Numbered from the stretch's first letter, positions 7,816 through 16,641 are shown. The stretch is DNA of 43,043 nucleotides from Deltaproteobacteria bacterium (GCA_024277655.1 JAJRUT010000084.1:1-43043); one strand, 5' to 3'. Numbers and translations are program-made. The notes: a model not told the origin generated them from the letters alone.

Positions 7816-9262
7816 ACATTGGATTCGGGTGGAGGATGTCGCAAACCGCCCCTACACAGAAACCGTTGAGCTTTTCAGGGAACATATCAATCCTGGCTTA
7901 GTCTCACTGCTTGAGATGGGTGAATACACGGACATCAACCCAAAATCCGCCCACGGGGCCATAATCACCAGCCACTCAGGCCGAAAGATTATTGACTTTG
8001 TCTCATCCTACGGAGCCCTGAATCTTGGCCATAACCACCCCCATGTCATGCAGGCTATGCAGGATGTTATGGCAGAAAACAGACTAGACCTGTCCAAGGA
8101 ATTGTTGTCCCCCTACACCGCCTTTCTGGCTCGAAACCTTAGCCTTCTAACCCCAAAGGGCCTGAACAAAATCTATTTCTGCAATTCCGGCACCGAGGCA
8201 GTTGAGGCCGCTCTGAAGCTGGCCTCACGGTGCTTTAAGGGTACACGACCGGTCTTTATCTATGCCGATAACGCCCTGCACGGCAAGACCATTGGCGCCC
8301 TCTCTGTCACCGGTAGCCTGCGATTGCGTGAACATTTTCCCACCATGCCAGCCCAGTCCATGCCCTACGGCGACAGTGGCGCTCTGAAACAACTTCTTCA
8401 AAAGAACAGCAGGGATCAACATCAGCAGGTGGCGGCGGTTATTCTTGAGCCAATCCAAGGGGAGGCCGGGGTTGTTATACCACCGGTTGGCTATTTACGG
8501 GAAGTACGCAAGCTATGTGATGAGTTTGACGTTTTGCTCATTCTCGATGAAATCCAGACCGGCATGGGACGGACAGGCACATTTCTGACCTGTGAACAGG
8601 AAGAGGTAGTGCCAGATATTATTGCCATGGCAAAGTCTCTTGGCGGTGGCGTGGCTACCATCGGTGCCACCATCGCCTCGGAAAAGGTCTTTAAAACGGC
8701 GTATGAAAATCCCCATGACTGTTTGGTGCAAACCTCTACCTTTGGTGGTCGAGCCACGGCCTGCGCCGCTGCCATCGCCGCCCTTGAGGTCTTGCAGGAT
8801 GAGAATCTCCTTGAAAACACAGGCACCCGGGGTAAGCAGCTTCTATCTGGCCTGAAGGCACTACAGCAAAAATATCCGCAGTGGATCAGCGAGGTGCGCG
8901 GTCGAGGGCTTATGGTGGGGATTGAATTTAATGTGGATGTCATCGACAAAGCGCGCTACCTTCCTTTAAAAATTCCCGGTCTGAAAACCGTTTTAAAGGA
9001 GCATCTGCCCGGCATGGTGGCGGCGGCCCTGCTCAAGCAATATGATATCCTCGGCACCCTGATGCTCAACAACCGCGCCGTCCTGCGGGTCTACCCGCCC
9101 CTTATTGTCACAGAGGAACAGATCGCCTATTTCCTCGATTCACTGGATAACCTTTTGGCCCAAGGCCCAAAAGAACTGGTCAAAACTCGGGTCAATCACG
9201 CCGTGGGCAAATCAGGCCTCAAGTTTATCGGTTCCTGGGCCAAATCGTTTTTGCGGAAATAA
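7808..9262 (+). CDS. Class III PLP-dependent aminotransferase
   Basis: 484 residues from the ATG at 7808 (MHEHW), which overlaps the preceding gene by 8 bases; longer upstream readings run through that gene and are unlikely. Fold-type I motifs are intact: NSGTEA (126-131, phosphate binding), EPIQGE (about 214-219), DEIQTGMGRTG (247-257, the Asp that holds the pyridine nitrogen) and Lys276 in AMAKSLGGG for the Schiff base. It is longer than acetylornithine aminotransferases (about 400 residues) and unlike argD elsewhere in this window, closer in plan to putrescine or omega-amine transaminases. Next to a thioester reductase it would suit conversion of an aldehyde to a primary amine, as the MxcL aminotransferase does after reductive release in myxochelin B synthesis. 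That role is inference. Confidence 0.87.
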   Translation: MHEHWIRVEDVANRPYTETVELFREHINPGLVSLLEMGEYTDINPKSAHGAIITSHSGRKIIDFVSSYGALNLGHNHPHVMQAMQDVMAENRLDLSKELLSPYTAFLARNLSLLTPKGLNKIYFCNSGTEAVEAALKLASRCFKGTRPVFIYADNALHGKTIGALSVTGSLRLREHFPTMPAQSMPYGDSGALKQLLQKNSRDQHQQVAAVILEPIQGEAGVVIPPVGYLREVRKLCDEFDVLLILDEIQTGMGRTGTFLTCEQEEVVPDIIAMAKSLGGGVATIGATIASEKVFKTAYENPHDCLVQTSTFGGRATACAAAIAALEVLQDENLLENTGTRGKQLLSGLKALQQKYPQWISEVRGRGLMVGIEFNVDVIDKARYLPLKIPGLKTVLKEHLPGMVAAALLKQYDILGTLMLNNRAVLRVYPPLIVTEEQIAYFLDSLDNLLAQGPKELVKTRVNHAVGKSGLKFIGSWAKSFLRK

Positions 9263-9264
9263 AA

Positions 9265-11205
9265 ATGCCACCCATCTCCCTCCAAAAACATCCGCGTAAA
9301 ATCATTTTTCTGATGATTTTTCTAGTCCTTCTTGGTGGCTACGGGGCATCAAAGAGCAGGGTGGACAACTCCCTTGCGGTGTGGCAGACCCATGACGATG
9401 CCGGTTGGCTGGCCTATCAGGATTTTCTTGACAAGAGTAGGCTCAGCGACCCACTTGTCATTTTTATACCCGGCGACATTGACCCCTTTGTACTGGAGGA
9501 TTTGAGCGATGCCATGAGCATCCTTGATACCGTCCGCACCTGCCAGGATTTACAACTAACCACCAGTAAAAACACCAACGCCACCCTGCTCAGCATCACC
9601 CCGAGTACAAATGCCACCCCAACCGAACTTGCCACCCTTCTCGACCAGGTTGAGATCATCCTTAAAGACCAGCAGATCTCAACATTTTACCTGGGTGGGG
9701 TCTGGTATCTCACCCACCAGCTCGACACCCTGTCGGCCCAGTCCACCACCGTTTTATTCCCGGTGGTCATTGTGGTCACCGCACTTATTATTATTCTGAT
9801 CTGTCGGGGGCAGGCCGTTTTTATTTTGGCCTGTGGCCTAATCCCATCTCTGCTTCTTGTGGGGATTATGGGCTTTTTCGAGGTTAAGATGAATATGGTG
9901 CTGCTAGCCCTCCCCCCCTTAACCCTGATACTCGGTTTGGCCCACGGGGTGCATTTTTCCATCAAAAAATGGGGCCCTGACGACACCACAATGACCGTTT
10001 TCAGGCGGGTTGCCGCACCCTGCCTCCTCTCTGGTCTTACTACAAGCCTTGGCTTTGCTTCACTCCTCCTCTCTTCCTATCAACCGGTGCGGGAACTTGG
10101 CCTCTGGGGCGGAGTGGGGTGCCTTTTATCACTTGGGATCACCTTTATCCTAATCCCCACTTTTTTACGTCCCGGTGGCAAACCACCATTCTCCCTGCCG
10201 AATAATTTTAGCCAGCAACTCCACCGCCGAAGAACACTTGTTTACACCTCCCTGGTTATCCTCTTGCTCCTTGGCGGGATTGGCCTGAACCGTCTGCAAA
10301 CCGGCTCCCTGATCCTTGATTTTTTTGAGCCAGACTCAAGGGTTTGCCTTGATTATAAGTATATCGAAGACAATGGCATTGGCCTCACCCCCGTAGAAAT
10401 CAACCTCTATGGAAGCCACACAACAAGACCCATGCTCAGCCAAGCCATGCAGAAACTGGTAACCTCGCACCCAGAGATAACCCACCTTATCTTCACCATG
10501 GCCGATGCCACAACCCAGATTAAAAACATCGGTGCCACCTTTAAGACTCCAGAGGTCATTACCCCAAAACTTACCATTGAGCGCATCACCATTCTCCTTA
10601 CCACCATTTCTTCTGAGGCCACCCTTAGCATCGCCTCGGACATTGAATCTCTTTTACAGACCGAACTCGGCCCAAGGAGCCTGCCATACGTTACGGGTTC
10701 GGTTCCCCTGTATGCCGCCGGACAACAGACCTTATTCAACTCCATGCTTCGTAGCTTCAGCCTGGCCTTTGTCACTATCTCCCTGGTCATCGGCCTTATG
10801 CTCCGCTCCCTGCGGATGGCCTGTATCGCCATGATCCCCAACCTCCTGCCGGTTGTTTTGGTGGTGGCATCCATGGGCTGGTTGCATATCCCCCTGTCGG
10901 TGGCAACCATGACCGTGGCCTCCATCATCTTTGGAATAGTGGTAGATGACACCATTCACTACCTGTATACCTACCAAAAGTCTGGCTTCCGGGGCCACGA
11001 ACGCTTGAACCATGTCTTTGCCCAGGTGGGTAGCCCCATCATCACCACCACCCTTGTTACCGGTTCCGGTTTTCTGACCTTTAAGGCCTCAGCCTTTATC
11101 CCCCTGGGCCATTTCGGCTTGCTTATTAGTTTGGCTTTGTGGATGGCCCTGGCCTGCGATTTACTTATCCTCCCCCTCCTGCTGATGGACAAAAATAATG
11201 TTTGA
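9265..11205 (+). CDS. RND-superfamily MMPL/HpnN-type exporter
   Basis: 646 residues in two similar halves. Each has one leading membrane helix (about residues 12-28 and 328-345), an extracytoplasmic loop of about 130-150 residues, then a block of five helices (about 155-310 and 490-640), giving 12 helices. The phrases LGLAHGVHFS and IVVDDTIHYLYTYQ at equivalent points are the MMPL/SSD signatures with the acidic/His residues used for proton coupling. At 646 residues it is smaller than AcrB-type pumps and fits the lipid-exporting MMPL group (COG1033-like). Start is 2 bases after the aminotransferase stop and its end overlaps the next gene by 8 bases. It probably moves the product of the operon across the inner membrane. 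Confidence 0.87.
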   Translation: MPPISLQKHPRKIIFLMIFLVLLGGYGASKSRVDNSLAVWQTHDDAGWLAYQDFLDKSRLSDPLVIFIPGDIDPFVLEDLSDAMSILDTVRTCQDLQLTTSKNTNATLLSITPSTNATPTELATLLDQVEIILKDQQISTFYLGGVWYLTHQLDTLSAQSTTVLFPVVIVVTALIIILICRGQAVFILACGLIPSLLLVGIMGFFEVKMNMVLLALPPLTLILGLAHGVHFSIKKWGPDDTTMTVFRRVAAPCLLSGLTTSLGFASLLLSSYQPVRELGLWGGVGCLLSLGITFILIPTFLRPGGKPPFSLPNNFSQQLHRRRTLVYTSLVILLLLGGIGLNRLQTGSLILDFFEPDSRVCLDYKYIEDNGIGLTPVEINLYGSHTTRPMLSQAMQKLVTSHPEITHLIFTMADATTQIKNIGATFKTPEVITPKLTIERITILLTTISSEATLSIASDIESLLQTELGPRSLPYVTGSVPLYAAGQQTLFNSMLRSFSLAFVTISLVIGLMLRSLRMACIAMIPNLLPVVLVVASMGWLHIPLSVATMTVASIIFGIVVDDTIHYLYTYQKSGFRGHERLNHVFAQVGSPIITTTLVTGSGFLTFKASAFIPLGHFGLLISLALWMALACDLLILPLLLMDKNNV

Positions 11206-12226
11206 AACGATTTTAGATCTGCATTTTGACAAAAGCGAAGGTTCCGTCTACTGGCTTGATGTCTTGCGGAAAGAGGGGGTGCAACGGAGCGATCTCCACC
11301 TTGGCAATCTTGATATTCTTGGTGTCATGGATATGGACAAACTGCGAACCAGACCCATCACCGACTTTATCCCCCGCGCCCTCCATGACCGGCTTGGCGA
11401 AATGATCCTGGCCGAAACAGGAGGCACCACCGGCAGTCCCTGTCGCCGGGTCTATCTACCTGAAGAGTTTCAGGCAGCCTTTGTTGCCCCATGGTGCTCA
11501 GCAGGACAACGCTTTAACTTCCCCCAACGGGGTTGCTGGCTCTTTGTCGGCCCATCCGGCCCCCATATTATCGGCCAGGCGGCCCGCGCCTTTGCCCGTG
11601 CAACAGACAGCCTTGAACCCTTTACCATTGATTGTGATGTGCGCTGGATCAAACAGCAACAACCAGAGTCCATGGGCTACCGGCTGTATATGGATCATGT
11701 TATTTCACAGGCCATGAATGTTCTGACCCGGCAGAACATCACCGTCCTCTTCACCACCCCCCCCCTGCTCCTTGAACTTGGAGCCAATATGAGCGCAGAG
11801 CAGCGGGAGCGTATTCATGGGATCCATACAGGTGGCATGAATCAGAGCGTAGACATAACCCGTAAACTGACGCGCCTCTTTCCGCAGGCGGTGATCCTGC
11901 CGGGCTTTGGCAACAGCCTCTTTGGTGTCTGCTTTGAACGGACGCAGCAGCCTGACCAACCATCCTCCTTTTTCCCCTCAGACCCAGCCCTTGATCTCCG
12001 CCTTATTCCTCTACCCGAAAGTGAAACGGAACCACCGCGCCTAACTGAAGCAGTGGCAGAAGGTGACCGGGGACGACTGATGTTTCATCGTTTTGACCGG
12101 AGTTTTCTGCTGATCAATATGCTGGAACGGGATACTGCCATCCGGGTGACGGCGCAGAACAGCGATGGGTTTACAGATATTCAGGCTCTATCCTTCACCC
12201 GAAACAACACGACAGGGGTCTACTGA
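11198..12226 (+). CDS. ANL-superfamily adenylating-enzyme homologue lacking the C-terminal domain
   Basis: 342 residues. The P-loop motif of adenylate-forming enzymes is present as ETGGTTGSP (73-81). A PaaK/EhpF-like core follows (LFTTPPLLLELG, HTGGMNQS, PGFGNSLFG) and a weak GDRGRLMF near residue 287 corresponds to the A5-A7 region. The protein then stops: the mobile C-terminal domain with the catalytic Lys, and about 90 residues compared with phenylacetate-CoA ligases, are missing. EhpF of phenazine-antibiotic clusters is a known ANL relative with altered catalysis. This protein may activate or simply bind an acyl substrate; full ligase activity is doubtful. Overlaps the exporter gene by 8 bases and ends 1 base before the next start. 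Confidence 0.75.
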   Translation: MFETILDLHFDKSEGSVYWLDVLRKEGVQRSDLHLGNLDILGVMDMDKLRTRPITDFIPRALHDRLGEMILAETGGTTGSPCRRVYLPEEFQAAFVAPWCSAGQRFNFPQRGCWLFVGPSGPHIIGQAARAFARATDSLEPFTIDCDVRWIKQQQPESMGYRLYMDHVISQAMNVLTRQNITVLFTTPPLLLELGANMSAEQRERIHGIHTGGMNQSVDITRKLTRLFPQAVILPGFGNSLFGVCFERTQQPDQPSSFFPSDPALDLRLIPLPESETEPPRLTEAVAEGDRGRLMFHRFDRSFLLINMLERDTAIRVTAQNSDGFTDIQALSFTRNNTTGVY

Positions 12227-12227
12227 T

Positions 12228-12878
12228 ATGGATGGGATTTTTTGCCAGGAGGTAACCATTGGTTGTGATGCTGGAACAATCCAGGGTCGAATCCATTACC
12301 GGGAGGAAAATATGGAAAAACCGGGGGTGATTCTCTGTCCGCCCCATCCGCTTCTGGCCGGAAATATGGACAATAATGTCATAACGGCCCTGGCGCATCG
12401 TTTGGCGGATCACCACACGGTACTGTCTTTCAACTACAGAAATGTCGGGCAAAGCTTTAAGGCTGAGGGGAATTTACCACTCTTTGAATATTGGGACAGG
12501 CTGGATCAGAAAAATGATTTTTCTGCAATCAGCTGTGACACATCCGAAATTCTTCACTGGTCGGCGCGTTTTTTCAAGCGTTTTCACCTGATCGGCTACT
12601 CCTTCGGCGCCTTTATGGCTCTAAGCGCCCTCAGTGATTCGGCGCTGAGTCTGACCTGTATCACTCCGCCCTTAAACGAGCATGAGTTTAATCTTGCCAG
12701 CATCCGTTGTCCGACCCTCTTTATCTTTGCTGACAATGACGATATTGTCGGTACGAAAAAACAGGCATTACCAGCTCAAACCGTGGTGCATGAAATAAAA
12801 AACAGCGATCATTTTTTTCGGGGACAGGAACAGAACGTCTGTGATGTGGTGACAGAGTTTTTGGCAACCTCTGCCTGA
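12228..12878 (+). CDS. Small alpha/beta hydrolase (thioesterase or dienelactone-hydrolase-like)
   Basis: 216 residues from the ATG at 12228, chosen because AGGGG lies 9 bases upstream and the start follows the preceding stop by one base. The catalytic set is visible: nucleophile Ser125 in GYSFG, an Asp in FADNDDIV (about 169-172) and His195 in SDHFF. HPLLAGNMDNN near the N-terminus resembles the oxyanion region (HPHP-type) of COG2945-like hydrolases. No signal peptide, so it should be cytoplasmic. As the last gene of the operon it may be an editing thioesterase or hydrolyse an intermediate; the substrate is unknown. Confidence 0.82.
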   Translation: MDGIFCQEVTIGCDAGTIQGRIHYREENMEKPGVILCPPHPLLAGNMDNNVITALAHRLADHHTVLSFNYRNVGQSFKAEGNLPLFEYWDRLDQKNDFSAISCDTSEILHWSARFFKRFHLIGYSFGAFMALSALSDSALSLTCITPPLNEHEFNLASIRCPTLFIFADNDDIVGTKKQALPAQTVVHEIKNSDHFFRGQEQNVCDVVTEFLATSA

Positions 12879-12912
12879 TGAACAAGGCCTGGCACTACAT
12901 CGACAAACCCTA

Positions 12913-13524
12913 CTACTGCAGGGTGATTTTCTGCATCTTATACTGCTTGTAACGGACGAGAACCGTTTTGACGTAGTTGCGTGTCTCGGTGTAGGGGGGG
13001 ACTTTTTGATATTTCTTGACCCTGGTGGGGCCGGCATTATAAGCCGCCACTGCCAGGATGATATTACCATCGAACATATCGAGCATCCGCCGCAGGTAGC
13101 GACAGCCCCCGTCGATGTTCTGGCGGGCATTAAAGGCGTTTTTCACCCGCATATCACCTGCCGTGCCTGGCATAAGCTGCATAAGACCTTTGGCACCGCG
13201 ATAGGAGACGGCGTAACAGTCAAAATTTGATTCGGCCTCGATGACCGCTTTGACCAAAAACGGGTCAAGATTGTACTTTTTAGCCGCCTCACGAATGTAG
13301 AGCTCATACACCCGCTTATCGGTTTCTTTTTTGTATTTTCTTAGATATTCCGCCTGGTTACGGTCAGTGAAATGTGCTGCTGTGGGCGCATTGGAGAAAT
13401 GCACCGTGCCGTTTTCGTCGATATAACTAAACACCTCAGCCCCTGCACTACCGGAGGACAAGGCGGTTAAAGCAAACGATATCACGGCAATATGTAGAGA
13501 ACTTCGCAAAAGCACCATCATCAT
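12913..13524 (-). CDS. Lytic transglycosylase (DUF4124-like segment + SLT domain)
   Basis: 203 residues. A signal peptide (about residues 1-29, ending SAGA) is followed by a short DUF4124-like stretch (FSYIDENGTVHFSNAP) and a C-terminal SLT lysozyme-like domain. The catalytic Glu98 sits in EAESNF, with GAKGLMQLMPGTA and AVAAYNAGP completing the family motifs. It cleaves peptidoglycan glycan strands in the periplasm with formation of anhydromuramic ends. Three consecutive Met codons open the frame, so the exact start is uncertain by two codons. Convergent with the alpha/beta hydrolase gene, 34 bases apart. Confidence 0.93.
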   Translation of the reverse strand: MMMVLLRSSLHIAVISFALTALSSGSAGAEVFSYIDENGTVHFSNAPTAAHFTDRNQAEYLRKYKKETDKRVYELYIREAAKKYNLDPFLVKAVIEAESNFDCYAVSYRGAKGLMQLMPGTAGDMRVKNAFNARQNIDGGCRYLRRMLDMFDGNIILAVAAYNAGPTRVKKYQKVPPYTETRNYVKTVLVRYKQYKMQKITLQ

Positions 13525-13592
13525 ACTCTAGTCATTGGCTGCCGGAGAAGCAAGGCTACTTATCCAGCATCCAATCATAACAGATTGTTCAC

Positions 13593-14237
13593 CTATTTCT
13601 GGCGTTTTTCCCAATCTTTCAAAAAGGACTCCATGCCCCGGTCGGTCAAGGGATGCTTGGCAAGTTGCCCTATAACATTAAAAGGAATGGTGGCAATATC
13701 GGCACCGATAAGAGCCGCGTCCATCACATGCATGGGGTTACGAACACTGGCGACAATCACTTCCGACTGGTAGCCGTAGTTTTCGTAAATCGTCATAATA
13801 TCAGCAACGAGATCCATACCGGTTTGGGCCAGATCATCTAGGCGACCGACAAAGGGAGAGACATAGGTGGCTCCAGCCTTAGCAGCAAGAAGGGCCTGGG
13901 CAGAGGAGAATACCAGGGTCACATTGGTCTTGATATTTTCAGCCGTAAACACTTTAGTGGCTTTTAAGCCATCGGTGGTCATGGGAACCTTGATCACGAT
14001 GTTTTTACTAATCTTGGCAAGCTCACGTCCTTCATTCACCATACCTTCAGCGTCAAGGGCAATAACCTCAGCAGAAATAGGCCCATCAACAACCTCGGCA
14101 ATCTCGGCAATAATCTCCTCAAAAGGCTTGTTTTCGCGGGAAATAAGAGTTGGATTGGTGGTTACGCCATCAACCATGCCCATATCAACGGCTTTTTTGA
14201 TTTCGTCGATGTTTGCGGTGTCGATAAAAAATTTCAT
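13593..14237 (-). CDS. tal: Transaldolase / fructose-6-phosphate aldolase (TalC-MipB type)
   Basis: 214 residues starting MKFFIDTAN at 14237, which has AGGAGAG 5 bases upstream; an earlier in-frame start lacks this. The family phrases [14 protein letters not shown] and IVIKVPMT are all present, with the Schiff-base Lys83 in the last. Length matches the short transaldolase subfamily rather than the 320-residue TalB form. It transfers a dihydroxyacetone unit in the non-oxidative pentose phosphate pathway, or cleaves fructose-6-phosphate; sequence alone does not separate the two activities. Confidence 0.93.
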   Translation of the reverse strand: MKFFIDTANIDEIKKAVDMGMVDGVTTNPTLISRENKPFEEIIAEIAEVVDGPISAEVIALDAEGMVNEGRELAKISKNIVIKVPMTTDGLKATKVFTAENIKTNVTLVFSSAQALLAAKAGATYVSPFVGRLDDLAQTGMDLVADIMTIYENYGYQSEVIVASVRNPMHVMDAALIGADIATIPFNVIGQLAKHPLTDRGMESFLKDWEKRQK

Positions 14238-14255
14238 ACGTTCTCTCCTGAGATT

Positions 14256-14324
14256 AGAAGTTGAGAAGCCAGAATATGAGAAATGATGAAAAACCATCTT
14301 CACATCTTTTTTTTCTCAACTTCT
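14256..14324. repeat. Inverted-repeat element, family copy 1
   Basis: Perfect 12-bp inverted repeat AGAAGTTGAGAA (14256-14267) / TTCTCAACTTCT (14313-14324) around a 45-base loop containing ATGAGAAATGATGA. It lies between the YHS mini-protein stop and the transaldolase start, and reads TGAGAAGTTGAGAA in the sense of the upstream gene. Related copies are behind argG and argF. Confidence 0.75.
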
Positions 14325-14332
14325 CAGATTTA

Positions 14333-14575
14333 TTATTGCTCCTCTTTAAACGCATCACAACATTTCTGGCTACAAAAATAATATATTTTCCCGTTTTTCT
14401 CGGTTTTAATCGCTGAATTTTGCGGAACATAGGTATGACAAACAGGATCCTCCATGAGCACATCCTCGTTGTCACCAAGTTCCTCTGGCTTCTCTGTAAC
14501 CTTGTTACCACTAAATATAACCCGGTAGAGGATGTAAAACAGAACTGCCAAAATCAGGAATCGAATTGGGTGCAT
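14333..14575 (-). CDS. Small membrane-anchored YHS/TRASH-type protein
   Basis: 80 residues from the second of two Met codons (14575), which has AGGAG at the ideal 7-base distance and overlaps the folK stop by one base (TAATG). One N-terminal membrane helix (FLILAVLFYILYRVIF) is followed by a charged linker and a C-terminal YHS-like unit: DPVCHTYVP, then GKIYYFCSQKCCDAF. Such Cys pairs bind metal ions in the TRASH/YHS family. Function unknown; the position behind folK recalls similar small proteins in other deltaproteobacteria but gives no role. Confidence 0.8.
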   Translation of the reverse strand: MHPIRFLILAVLFYILYRVIFSGNKVTEKPEELGDNEDVLMEDPVCHTYVPQNSAIKTEKNGKIYYFCSQKCCDAFKEEQ

Positions 14576-15057
14576 TACCATTCTCCTTTTTGCACATCAT
14601 CCCCTAAACAAAAACGCTTTAACTGCAGGGATGACTGTTGCAGTAGCGGGTGAAGATGATCGGGGGCAACTTCAGCTAGGGGGGCCAAGACAAAGAGCCT
14701 ACGATTCATCTGCGGATGGGGAACTTCAAGATCGGTATCAGAGATAATATCGTCATCATAATAAAGAATATCAAGATCAACGGTGCGATCCATGCCACGA
14801 CTGCGATCACGTCCCATTTCTTGCTCAATGCCGAGCATTATGGCTAGCAACTCATGGCCAGACAGATCGGTCTGCAAAACACCCACGGCGTTGGTGAACC
14901 AATTATCGCTATCCATGCCAACCGGAGCCGTTTGATAAGGGGAAGACAGGGCAAGCAGGGTGATCTGGACATGATTCCCAAGCCGCTGCCAGCTCGACCG
15001 TACATGCCCCTTCGTATCACCAAGATTTGAACCTAGACCTATAAAAACAAGTGCCAT
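14575..15057 (-). CDS. folK: 2-amino-4-hydroxy-6-hydroxymethyldihydropteridine pyrophosphokinase
   Basis: 160 residues, the normal size. It transfers pyrophosphate from ATP to 6-hydroxymethyl-dihydropterin in folate synthesis. GLGSNLGD at the N-terminus, SSPYQTAPVG, and the signature region RxRGxDRTVDLDILYYDD are all present; the two Asp of DLDIL bind magnesium. The start overlaps the stop of the upstream hydrolase gene by one base (TAATG), and the end overlaps the YHS gene start the same way, so all three are probably translationally coupled. Confidence 0.95.
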   Translation of the reverse strand: MALVFIGLGSNLGDTKGHVRSSWQRLGNHVQITLLALSSPYQTAPVGMDSDNWFTNAVGVLQTDLSGHELLAIMLGIEQEMGRDRSRGMDRTVDLDILYYDDDIISDTDLEVPHPQMNRRLFVLAPLAEVAPDHLHPLLQQSSLQLKRFCLGDDVQKGEW

Positions 15058-15815
15058 TATGCGTCCTGTACCAAGTTTTCCAAACGACCAAGCCCTGTAA
15101 TCTCAACAACCACCTGATCACCATTACGCAGTACCCCTACCCCTGCCGGAGTGCCGGTGGAGATCACATCACCAGGGTTCAAGGTCATAACTTGTGAGAT
15201 GTAAGAAATAAGTTCAGCCACGGGATGAATCAGGTCTGCGGTATTACCATCCTGCCGCGGCTGACCGTTAACAAAAGACTGCACCCTGAGGCTTGTACAA
15301 TCAAGATCCGTACGAATCCATGGCCCCATGGGACAAAAGGTGTCAAAACCTTTGGCTCTGGTGAACTGCCCATCGATTTTCTGTAAATCACGAGCCGTAA
15401 CATCATTAATACAGGTATAGCCAAAAACCGAGTCCAACGCCTCTGCCTCTGGCACATCTTTCAAGATCCTACCGATGACCACGCCAAGCTCTGCCTCATA
15501 TTCTACCTGGTTTGACATCGTTGGTAAAATAATTGCTTCGCCATGACCAATAATGGCAGAAGGTGGTTTTAAAAAGAGAAGGGGTAGCTTTGGAATTTCC
15601 ACCCCAAGTTCCTTGGAGTGGGGCGCATAATTAAAACCGATAGCAACAATTTTTGAGGGGATACAGGGAGGAAGAAGCCGGACATCTGCCAGAGCAACTT
15701 CCTCACCGGAATAGACAATCTCATCGTAGGGGAACTTCGCTAAAAGGCGGATGGTATCATCATCAATAACGCCATACTGCGCGCCAGAAGAGGTCTGACA
15801 CCTAACTACATCCAT
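15057..15815 (-). CDS. Fumarylacetoacetate hydrolase (FAH) family protein
   Basis: 252 residues. The FAH fold signature is clear: KIVAIGFNYAPHSKE, LFLKPPSAIIGHG, then the metal ligands in VEYEAELGVVIG and the Asp of INDVTARDLQ, and GDVISTGTPAGVG near the end. Members cleave or decarboxylate beta-diketo or oxalo compounds (oxaloacetate decarboxylase, acylpyruvate hydrolase). The precise substrate cannot be read from sequence. It follows dapB by 2 bases and overlaps folK by one, so it belongs to the dap operon, perhaps as a metabolite-repair enzyme. Confidence 0.9.
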   Translation of the reverse strand: MDVVRCQTSSGAQYGVIDDDTIRLLAKFPYDEIVYSGEEVALADVRLLPPCIPSKIVAIGFNYAPHSKELGVEIPKLPLLFLKPPSAIIGHGEAIILPTMSNQVEYEAELGVVIGRILKDVPEAEALDSVFGYTCINDVTARDLQKIDGQFTRAKGFDTFCPMGPWIRTDLDCTSLRVQSFVNGQPRQDGNTADLIHPVAELISYISQVMTLNPGDVISTGTPAGVGVLRNGDQVVVEITGLGRLENLVQDA

Positions 15816-15817
15816 AT

Positions 15818-16627
15818 CTACAAGTCAGCCAGGCCCAGAACATCAAACATGGTGAACATCCCAGCATCTTTGCCACTGATCCAGGCGGCAGCTTCTGCGG
15901 CGCCCCTGGCAAAATTATCCCGACTATGGGCGCGGTGGGTGAGTTCAATCCTCTCCCCGGGGCCACAGTAATAGATGGTATGCTCACCAACAATATCACC
16001 GCCACGGATGGTCTGGATACCAATCTCTTTCTTGCTCCGCTCACCAATGATACCGTTGCGCTCATATACGCCAACTTCACTCAAGTTACGATCAACACCG
16101 TCGGCAAGCATCTCACCGAGTCGTAATGCTGTACCGGACGGGGCATCCTTCTTTTGATTATGATGGGCCTCAACAATCTCCATGTCATAATCATCACCAA
16201 GGATGGCGGCGATTTTTTTGGCAATCTTAAACATCACATTCACCCCCACCGCCATATTGGCCGACTGGACAAGGGGCATATCGGAGGACAGGGCTTTAAG
16301 CTCATCAAGATTGTCTTGACTGAGACCCGTGGTACCAATCACCATGGCTGTTTTATGGGCGGCACAAACCTTGGCAAACCCCATGGTGGCAGCGTGAAAG
16401 GTAAAGTCAATCAGGACATCGGCGTCAGCAACAATGGCATCCAGGGAGTCGGAGATCGTCACCCCAACCGTGCCATAACCACCAATCTCACCAATATCAC
16501 GCCCCACAGCAGGATTCCCTGGTTGCTCAAAACCACCAACAAGCTCAAGATCCTTATGCTGGCTTACCATGTAGCCAATGCGCTGCCCCATCCGCCCCGC
16601 AACACCTGCAATTATTACTTTTGTCAT
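15818..16627 (-). CDS. dapB: 4-hydroxy-tetrahydrodipicolinate reductase
   Basis: 269 residues, standard length. It reduces hydroxy-tetrahydrodipicolinate with NAD(P)H in lysine/diaminopimelate synthesis. The N-terminal Rossmann motif GVAGRMG, the FTFHAA and GTTGLSQ segments, and the catalytic signature EAHHNQKKDAPSGTA (His-His and Lys) are intact. Lies 14 bases after dapA. Confidence 0.97.
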   Translation of the reverse strand: MTKVIIAGVAGRMGQRIGYMVSQHKDLELVGGFEQPGNPAVGRDIGEIGGYGTVGVTISDSLDAIVADADVLIDFTFHAATMGFAKVCAAHKTAMVIGTTGLSQDNLDELKALSSDMPLVQSANMAVGVNVMFKIAKKIAAILGDDYDMEIVEAHHNQKKDAPSGTALRLGEMLADGVDRNLSEVGVYERNGIIGERSKKEIGIQTIRGGDIVGEHTIYYCGPGERIELTHRAHSRDNFARGAAEAAAWISGKDAGMFTMFDVLGLADL

Positions 16628-16641
16628 AGTTTTTTACCTTG

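Noticed and set aside
5186..12878. Hopanoid (hpn) cluster interpretation: SDR + class III aminotransferase + MMPL exporter resemble HpnA/HpnO/HpnN
   Set aside because: No squalene-hopene cyclase, squalene synthase genes or HpnG/HpnH are present, the SDR looks like a thioester reductase with SCP2, and U32 and ANL proteins are not hopanoid genes. Shared families do not prove a shared pathway.
12907..12924. ACCCT/AGGGT hairpin between the hydrolase and transglycosylase genes as a terminator
   Set aside because: Only five base pairs, overlaps the transglycosylase coding end and lacks a good T run.
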